A DNA stretch of 10,917 nt from Zymomonas sp. Its GTDB lineage: Bacteria > Pseudomonadota > Alphaproteobacteria > Sphingomonadales > Sphingomonadaceae. Each line of letters begins with the position of its first letter. Within the stretch, counting starts at the first letter, position 1. The position numbers and the translations under genes are program-made. The stretch lies in NCBI GenBank assembly GCA_027489105.1, contig JAIYAJ010000228.1, positions 1 to 10,917 on the forward strand, given 5' to 3'. This document shows, piece after piece, positions 6,968-10,917 of the stretch. Below the pieces are notes generated by a model. That model made no database searches and was not told the origin of the DNA. It saw nothing but the letters and a program-made list of their open reading frames with translations.

Positions 6968-7605
6968 CCACCGGCCTGCTCGGCGGCAGCTTCAATCCCG
7001 CGCATTACAGCCACCGCCATATCAGCCTGTTCGCCTTGCGCGCGCTGCGGCTGCGCGAGATGTGGTGGCTGGTCTCGCCGGGCAACCCGCTGAAGTCCGG
7101 CGCGCGCGACATGGCGCCGCTATCGGCACGGCTGTCGTCGGCGGAACGACTGGCCCGGCGGGCGCCGATCCGGCCCACCGCGATCGAGGCACGGCTCGGC
7201 ACCCGCTACACCGCCGACACGATCCGTGCGCTGGTGCGCCGCTACCCCAGGCGGCGCTTCGTCTGGGTCATGGGCGCGGATAATCTGGAGCAGTTCGACC
7301 GCTGGCGCGACTGGCGCGGCATAGCCCGCAGCGTCACCATTGCCGTGATCGCCCGTCCGGGTTATGATGAAACTGCCCGCACCTCCAAGGCGATGGGCTG
7401 GCTACGGCGCTTCGTCCGGCCCGCGGCCAAGGCGAAAGACTGGACGAGATGGAGAACGCCGGCCCTCGTGCTGCTGCACTATTATCCTGATCGCGGTTCC
7501 GCTACGCGGCTCCGGGCCAAGGACCCAGGCTGGCACCTTTCACATGACAAAAAAGGCTTGCGAGACCGCGTGACCCGCCGGCCGCTTCCCAAGGAGGTAC
7601 ATTGA
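6961..7605 (+). CDS. nadD: Nicotinate-nucleotide adenylyltransferase NadD
   Basis: This 214-residue cytoplasmic enzyme joins ATP and nicotinate mononucleotide to make deamido-NAD, the penultimate step of NAD synthesis. Visible motifs are the nucleotidyltransferase signature GGSFNPAHYSHRH (8-20), with catalytic-type H15 and H18 in H-x-x-H; SPGNPLK (39-45); TRYTADTI (81-88); WVMGADNLEQFDRWRDWRGI (102-121); and, near the end, S180-A-T182-x-x-R185, the SxTxxR phosphate-binding motif. It starts at ATG 6961, directly before the first strand (IPTGLLGGSF). There is no clear Shine-Dalgarno. Length is normal. Its stop overlaps the rsfS start. ProA, a frequent upstream neighbour in alphaproteobacteria, is absent here; the palindromic repeat and a metallopeptidase-like gene stand there instead. 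Confidence 0.93.
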   Translation: MIPTGLLGGSFNPAHYSHRHISLFALRALRLREMWWLVSPGNPLKSGARDMAPLSARLSSAERLARRAPIRPTAIEARLGTRYTADTIRALVRRYPRRRFVWVMGADNLEQFDRWRDWRGIARSVTIAVIARPGYDETARTSKAMGWLRRFVRPAAKAKDWTRWRTPALVLLHYYPDRGSATRLRAKDPGWHLSHDKKGLRDRVTRRPLPKEVH

Positions 7606-8009
7606 CCGCCCCAGATAGCATCGGGCCCGCCGGAACGGCTGGCGCCAAGGATGCAGACCCTTCGGACCGGCTGCATCAGCTGATCCTGAAGTCCCTCGAC
7701 GACGATCAGGCGATCGAGACCGTCTCGATCCCGCTCGCCGGCAAATCGTCGATCGCCGATTACATGGTGATCGCCTCCGGTCGCTCGACCCGCCAGGTGG
7801 CCTCGATGGCCATGAAGCTGGCCGACAAGGTCAAGAGCGAGACCGGCAAGGCGGTCCGCATCGAAGGCCTGCCGACGGCGGACTGGGTGCTGATCGACGC
7901 CGGCGACGTGATCGTCCACCTGTTCCGCCCCGAAGTCCGCAGCTTCTACAATCTCGAGCGGATGTGGAATTTCGGAGACGCGCCCGCGCCCGTCGCGGTC
8001 CAGGGCTGA
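7602..8009 (+). CDS. rsfS: Ribosome silencing factor RsfS
   Basis: This 135-residue protein binds uL14 on the large ribosomal subunit and blocks joining with the small subunit, saving energy in stationary phase or starvation. After a variable 20-residue leader, the RsfS core shows SIADYMVIASGRSTRQV (50-66) and then EGLPTADWVLIDAGDVIVHL with FRPEVRSFYNLERMW (88-122), the most conserved part of the family. The start is a TTG at 7602 placed 4 nt after AAGGAGG; no other in-frame start precedes the conserved core. The TTG overlaps the nadD stop in TTGA, so translation is probably coupled. A place between nadD and rlmH is the usual one for this gene. Confidence 0.93.
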   Translation: MTAPDSIGPAGTAGAKDADPSDRLHQLILKSLDDDQAIETVSIPLAGKSSIADYMVIASGRSTRQVASMAMKLADKVKSETGKAVRIEGLPTADWVLIDAGDVIVHLFRPEVRSFYNLERMWNFGDAPAPVAVQG

Positions 8010-8042
8010 TCGCGGCGTAACGCGGCCGGGCGGGGAACGAAG

Positions 8043-8477
8043 GTGCTGCTGCACATCGTCGCGCGCGGCCGCATCGGTCGCGGCCCCGAGGCCGACCTCG
8101 TCGATCGCTACATGAAGCGCGTCGCCTGGCCGACGAAGATCACCGAATTGCCAGATACCGGCGGCCGCGTGCCGCTGCGCGAACCCGGCACCATGCTGGT
8201 CCTGCTCGACGAGAAGGGCCAGCAGCTGGGCTCGATGGCCTTTGCCGAGACGCTCGGTCGCTGGCGCGACGATGGCCGGCGCGAGGCGCGCTTCATGATC
8301 GGCGCGGCGGACGGCTTCGAGGAGGCCGAGCGCCAGGACGCCGACCTGTTGATCGCCTTCGGCAAGGCGACCTGGCCCCACCTCCTCGCCCGCGCGATGC
8401 TGGCCGAGCAACTGTGGCGCGCCACCAGCATATTGGCGGGGCACCCTTATCATCGCGAGGGCAGCCGTGGCGCCTGA
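8043..8477 (+). CDS. rlmH: 23S rRNA (pseudouridine1915-N3)-methyltransferase RlmH
   Basis: This 144-residue SPOUT methyltransferase uses S-adenosylmethionine to methylate pseudouridine 1915 in helix 69 of 23S rRNA within assembled ribosomes. The family pattern is plain: an N-terminal strand and helix (LLHIVARGRIGRGPEADLVD), LLDEKGQQLGS (54-64), FMIGAADGF (84-92; glycine-rich cofactor loop), and the knotted C-terminus WPHLLARAMLAEQLWRATSI plus LAGHPYHRE (111-139). The start is a GTG at 8043 with GGGGAACGAAG just upstream. It follows rsfS after 33 bp and overlaps envC by 11 bp at its 3' end, so the two are translationally linked. Length is slightly short of the E. coli protein but normal for this group. 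Confidence 0.93.
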   Translation: MLLHIVARGRIGRGPEADLVDRYMKRVAWPTKITELPDTGGRVPLREPGTMLVLLDEKGQQLGSMAFAETLGRWRDDGRREARFMIGAADGFEEAERQDADLLIAFGKATWPHLLARAMLAEQLWRATSILAGHPYHREGSRGA

Positions 8478-9702
8478 CCGGGCGCGCGGCATTCGCCTGA
8501 CCCTCTGTGCTGCGGCCCTGCTGGGGATCGCCACGCCCGGCGCAACCCCGGCTGCGCAGCCGGACCCCGCCATCGTCGAACAACGGCGCGCCATGGGCAT
8601 CGCGCGGGGCGAGGCGCGAGCGGCCGAACGCCGCGCCGCGCAACTCGAACGCGAGGCCCGTGCCATGCGCCGCGCCGCGGACCGGTCTCGCGCCGAACAA
8701 GCCGCCGCCGCGGCCGCCATCCAGGCCGCCGAGGCGCGGATCGCCGCCGCGCAGGCGCGCATCCTGATCATCGACCGGCTCCGCACGCAGCAACGCGCCA
8801 GGCTCGCCGAGCGGCAGGGGCCGATCGTGCGGCTCACCGCCGCGCTGCAGACGATGGCGCGCCGACCGGCGGCACTGGCTCTGGTCCAGCCCGGCTCGAT
8901 CGACGACATGATCCATGTCCGCTCGCTGCTCGGCACCGCGCTGCCCGAGATACGCCGCCGTACCGCCGGCCTGCGCGCCGAGGTCGACCGCGCCGACGCG
9001 CTCCGCCGGCAGGCCGATGCGGCCGTGGCCGATCTCCGCCACGAACAGGAGCAGTTGCACATCGAACAGCGCGCGCTGGCGCGGCTCGAAGCCGACCAGC
9101 GCCGCCAGTCGCAGGGGCTGGTCGACGACGCGATGAGCCAGCAGGACCGGATGATCGCGATGGGCGAGAAAGCCCGCGACATCGCCGGCCTGATCGAGGA
9201 ACTGGGCGAACAATCCGATGTCCGGGCTCGCCTCGCCAGCCTCGACGGACCGCGCCTGCGCCCGGCCCTGCCCGGCCGCGCCGGCCTGCCCGCGCCATCG
9301 GCGCTCAGCGACATGCTCCAGGCTGTGCCGAAGCCGCCGCGCTATCGGCTGCCGGTGCTGGGCCGGATCGTCAGCGGCATGGGCGAAGTGTCCGAGTCCG
9401 GCGTCCGCGCGCGCGGCATCACCCTTGCCACAGCGCGCAACGCCCAGGTCGTGGCGCCAGCGGCGGGGCGGGTCTCCTATGCCGGTCCCTTCCGCAGCTA
9501 TGGCGGGATCGTGATCATCGACCATGAGGATGGCTGGGCGACGCTGGTCACCGGCCTCGGTCGCCTGCATGTCCGCACAGGTGCCGAGCTGATCGAAGGC
9601 AGCCCGCTCGGCACCGTCGGCGGCGCCGCCCCGCGCGTGACCGTCGAGCTGCGACACCGGGGCGTGCCGGTCGACCTGCTGCCTGTCGTCGGCGGGCGGT
9701 AA
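8467..9702 (+). CDS. envC: EnvC-like murein hydrolase activator with a non-catalytic LytM (M23) domain
   Basis: This 411-residue periplasmic protein probably activates amidases (AmiC type) that split the septum during division, under control of FtsEX. Residues 1-30 are a signal peptide (hydrophobic core LTLCAAALLGIA). Residues 35-255 form two long Arg/Ala/Glu-rich coiled coils, with the conserved middle MARRPAALALVQPGSIDD. Residues 297-406 are a LytM domain: GRIVSGMG, VVAPAAGRVSYAGPFRSYGG, IVIIDHEDGWATLVTGL, RVTVELRHRGVPVD. All expected zinc positions are changed: the first His and Asp are A315 and T319, the HLH motif is R390-V-T392, and the YAH histidine is G363. It therefore cannot cut peptidoglycan. 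The start is GTG at 8467, inside rlmH. It differs from DD-peptidase M23 proteins in this loss. It ends the nadD operon. Confidence 0.88.
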   Translation: MAPDRARGIRLTLCAAALLGIATPGATPAAQPDPAIVEQRRAMGIARGEARAAERRAAQLEREARAMRRAADRSRAEQAAAAAAIQAAEARIAAAQARILIIDRLRTQQRARLAERQGPIVRLTAALQTMARRPAALALVQPGSIDDMIHVRSLLGTALPEIRRRTAGLRAEVDRADALRRQADAAVADLRHEQEQLHIEQRALARLEADQRRQSQGLVDDAMSQQDRMIAMGEKARDIAGLIEELGEQSDVRARLASLDGPRLRPALPGRAGLPAPSALSDMLQAVPKPPRYRLPVLGRIVSGMGEVSESGVRARGITLATARNAQVVAPAAGRVSYAGPFRSYGGIVIIDHEDGWATLVTGLGRLHVRTGAELIEGSPLGTVGGAAPRVTVELRHRGVPVDLLPVVGGR

Positions 9703-9730
9703 GCCGCCCTTCGGCCGTCGGGACCCGACG
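9694..9730 (+). terminator. Tandem hairpins at the end of the nadD-envC operon
   Basis: GGGCGG-TAAG-CCGCCC (9694-9709) forms a stem that includes the envC stop codon and is followed by TT only. CGTCGG-GAC-CCGACG (9716-9730) forms a second stem directly after. There is no T tract, so these are better seen as 3'-end stabilising or Rho-assisted structures than as a proven intrinsic terminator. The palindromic repeat follows 5 bp later. Confidence 0.35.
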
Positions 9731-9734
9731 CCTT

Positions 9735-9859
9735 CCCCTCCACCATCCTGCGGATGGTCCCCCTCCCCGTGCCGGGGAGGAACCAACATGCAGCCCCAAC
9801 CACCCGCCAAGCTCCTCCCCGGAACGGGGAGGGGGACCGGCGCAGCCGGTGGAGGGGAA
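9735..9859. repeat. Two-arm intergenic palindromic repeat, copy 2
   Basis: This is a second copy of the element at 6728-6842. The arms are 9735-9781 and 9813-9859, each 46/47 identical to copy 1, with an unrelated 31-bp spacer. With two flanking bases its termini are TTCCCCTCCACC and GGTGGAGGGGAA. It follows envC and fills most of the gap before the thioredoxin-like gene. Like copy 1 it lies outside any gene, just downstream of a plus-strand stop codon. Confidence 0.85.
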
Positions 9860-9897
9860 TCCACCCACCCCACATCACCGCACCCGCGACCAGCACC

Positions 9898-9944
9898 CAC
9901 CTCCACCAATCTCCGGATAGTCCGCCTCCCCATAGCGGGGAGGA
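9898..9944. repeat. Degenerate half copy of the palindromic repeat (left arm only)
   Basis: Position by position, about 39 of 47 bases match the left arm of the two full copies, including CTCCACC, CTCCGGAT and the CTCCCC-ATAG-CGGGGAG hairpin. No right arm follows. It starts 39 bp after copy 2, so it may be a decayed remnant of an older insertion. Confidence 0.65.
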
Positions 9945-9981
9945 CCCGACCACATCTGCAGCCCGACACATTCGTCACCCG

Positions 9982-10062
9982 CTGTTCAGCTTCACCTATC
10001 CACGTTAGTCTGCTCTCGGCACACACTGATCGACAGGCCTGCGACATGACGAAGCTGAACAG
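9982..10062. promoter_or_regulatory. 12-bp perfect inverted repeat bracketing a start codon
   Basis: CTGTTCAGCTTC (9982-9993) and GAAGCTGAACAG (10051-10062) are exact reverse complements, 57 nt apart. The right copy covers the end of codon 2 through codon 6 of the thioredoxin-like gene, and the start codon lies just inside the loop. If the left copy is in the transcript, the pair could close a long stem over the start region. It could equally be a coincidence of coding and leader sequence. Confidence 0.4.
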
Positions 10063-10642
10063 ACGTGGCCTGCTTGCGGCCCTGCCCGCCCTCTACCTCG
10101 CGACGCGCGCTGGCGCGGCCCGGGCCGGCAAGGCCGGGATCGCGGGACAGGCGGATTTTCAGAAAGAACTGGCCCCCTTCTGGGACCAGCTGGCGATGCT
10201 CCCCAGCATCCGACAGCCCGCGACGAAGGCGCCCAGCGACGGGGTTTGCTACATGTTCACCAACAAGGACTGCGCGGTGTGCCAGGTGGTGCACCAGCAA
10301 TTCCCCAAAGGCTTCCGCTCGCTGGAGATGCGCTACATCGTCTATCCCTGGCCGGGCGAACCATATCGCGAGCTCAACTATCTGTACCGCCCGGAAACGA
10401 CCCTGGCCGAGTACGAGACCTATATGGCGAAGAAGCTGACCGCGACCTCCCCCTCCGATGGCAGCGCGCAGGTCGATCTCGTCATGGCCGTAGCCGCCGA
10501 CATGGCCGCAGCGCTGGTCGAAGGCGGCAGCTTCGGTACCCCCTTCTTCTTCCACGGCGTGGAGGGCGACACCCCCGGCCAGATGGTCTTCAGCGCGGGG
10601 GATATCGTCGCCATGGGACCGTTGCTGGATCGGGCGGCCTAA
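10046..10642 (+). CDS. Exported thioredoxin-fold protein with CAVC motif
   Basis: This 198-residue exported protein resembles DsbG/DsbC-type disulfide oxidoreductases. The N-terminus MTKLNRRGLLAALPALYLAT plus RAGAARA has a twin arginine before a hydrophobic stretch and a small-residue cleavage site, so Tat or Sec export is likely. CYMFTNKDCAVCQVVHQQF places a CxxC (C76-A-V-C79) at the end of the first strand, where the redox centre sits. GSFGTPFFFHG gives the cis-proline loop (T165-P166) and the next strand. C68 is an extra cysteine. There is no long DsbC-like dimerisation domain, so it may work as a monomer. I start it at ATG 10046; the reading frame upstream only crosses the repeats. The ribosome binding site is weak. 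Its substrate is unknown. The stop overlaps that of the antiporter gene. Confidence 0.72.
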   Translation: MTKLNRRGLLAALPALYLATRAGAARAGKAGIAGQADFQKELAPFWDQLAMLPSIRQPATKAPSDGVCYMFTNKDCAVCQVVHQQFPKGFRSLEMRYIVYPWPGEPYRELNYLYRPETTLAEYETYMAKKLTATSPSDGSAQVDLVMAVAADMAAALVEGGSFGTPFFFHGVEGDTPGQMVFSAGDIVAMGPLLDRAA

Positions 10643-10917
10643 GGCTGGGAAGCATCGGCGCCTGGCCCCGCTTCATCGGGGTCGCGACCGGACAGGCGGT
10701 CCAAAAGGCGCATGACGGGCGTGACGGTCAGTCCGTGCAGAACGATCGAGAACAGCGCCACCATCGCGATGATGGCCCATAGCCGGTCGGCTTGCGCGAA
10801 CTCCGCATGGTTCAGCGCATAAGCGAGATAATAGAAGGAGCCCACGCCCCGGATTCCGAAAAAGGCGAGGGTCAGCTTTTCGGACCGGGCCGCCGGAAAG
10901 CCGACCAGCCCCATCAG
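10639..10917 (-). CDS. Cation:proton antiporter, C-terminal fragment
   Basis: These 92 codons plus stop are the end of a membrane protein whose start lies beyond the right edge. The segment LTLAFFGIRGVGSFYYLAYA matches the late transmembrane helix of CPA1-type Na+/H+ or K+/H+ antiporters (the G-I-R-G-x-G-S/T motif). A second hydrophobic helix, LWAIIAMVALFSIVLHGLTV, is followed by TPVMRLLDRLSG, the usual end of the membrane domain. The short acidic tail (RDPDEAGPGADASQP) shows no cytoplasmic regulatory domain. Such proteins exchange cations for protons across the inner membrane. The stop codon (10639-10641) overlaps that of the convergent thioredoxin-like gene, leaving no room for a terminator between them. 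Confidence 0.8.
   Translation of the reverse strand: MMGLVGFPAARSEKLTLAFFGIRGVGSFYYLAYALNHAEFAQADRLWAIIAMVALFSIVLHGLTVTPVMRLLDRLSGRDPDEAGPGADASQP

Noticed and set aside
9788..10045. Extension of the thioredoxin-like gene upstream to 9788
   Set aside because: The added 86 residues are translated repeat sequence rich in Pro, Thr and Gly. The start at 10046 opens a proper export signal.
7482..10047. Long minus-strand frames (584 and 610 codons) opposite rsfS, rlmH and envC
   Set aside because: They are antisense to three recognisable genes, cross the palindromic repeats, and read as Arg/Ser/Ala-rich sequence without domains.

Overview
The window is GC-rich DNA with strong GC bias at third codon positions. 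It almost certainly comes from an alphaproteobacterium of the sphingomonad group (Sphingomonas, Sphingobium, Rhizorhabdus and relatives). The signs are a large TonB-dependent receptor paired with a periplasmic hydrolase, a gene of the type usually annotated 'vgr related protein' in sphingomonads, the nadD-rsfS-rlmH-envC order common in alphaproteobacteria, GANTC sites, and intergenic palindromic repeats rich in CCCCTCCACC/GGTGGAGGGG. No tRNA, rRNA, CRISPR array, transposase or prophage gene was found.

Layout. (1) 1-4250, minus strand: the start of an unidentified gene that runs off the left edge (1-86), an EthD-domain protein (184-552), a secreted type I phosphodiesterase/nucleotide pyrophosphatase (631-1953) and a TonB-dependent receptor (1956-4250). 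Receptor and phosphodiesterase are 2 bp apart and surely cotranscribed. (2) 4251-4497: a divergent regulatory region with a cluster of ATGCG/CGCAT half-sites. (3) 4498-5304, plus strand: a sugar phosphate isomerase/epimerase-like TIM barrel. (4) 5305-5486: a convergent intergenic region with a strong hairpin. (5) lolA (5487-6110, minus) diverging from a small HEMTH putative metallopeptidase (6209-6709, plus). (6) 6710-6960: a palindromic repeat, then a cluster of GANTC sites upstream of nadD. (7) 6961-9702: the tight operon nadD-rsfS-rlmH-envC. (8) 9703-10045: hairpins, a second full copy of the repeat and a degenerate half copy. (9) 10046-10642: a secreted thioredoxin-fold protein with a CAVC motif. 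It converges on, and overlaps by its stop codon, the C-terminal end of a cation:proton antiporter that leaves the window (10639-10917, minus).

How they work together. The receptor, phosphodiesterase and divergent isomerase look like a small uptake-and-use locus. The receptor would bring a ligand into the periplasm, the phosphodiesterase would cleave a phosphate ester there, and the isomerase might process a sugar- or polyol-like product in the cytoplasm. The substrate cannot be read from the sequence. The nadD operon is housekeeping: NAD synthesis, ribosome silencing, 23S rRNA methylation and control of cell-wall hydrolysis at division. lolA serves outer-membrane lipoprotein traffic. I see no clearly new multi-gene defence or mobile system. 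The most interesting signals are the two-arm palindromic repeat, the four GANTC sites at nadD, a perfect 12-bp inverted repeat bracketing the start of the thioredoxin-like gene, the wholly non-catalytic LytM domain in envC, and the receptor/phosphodiesterase/isomerase divergon.
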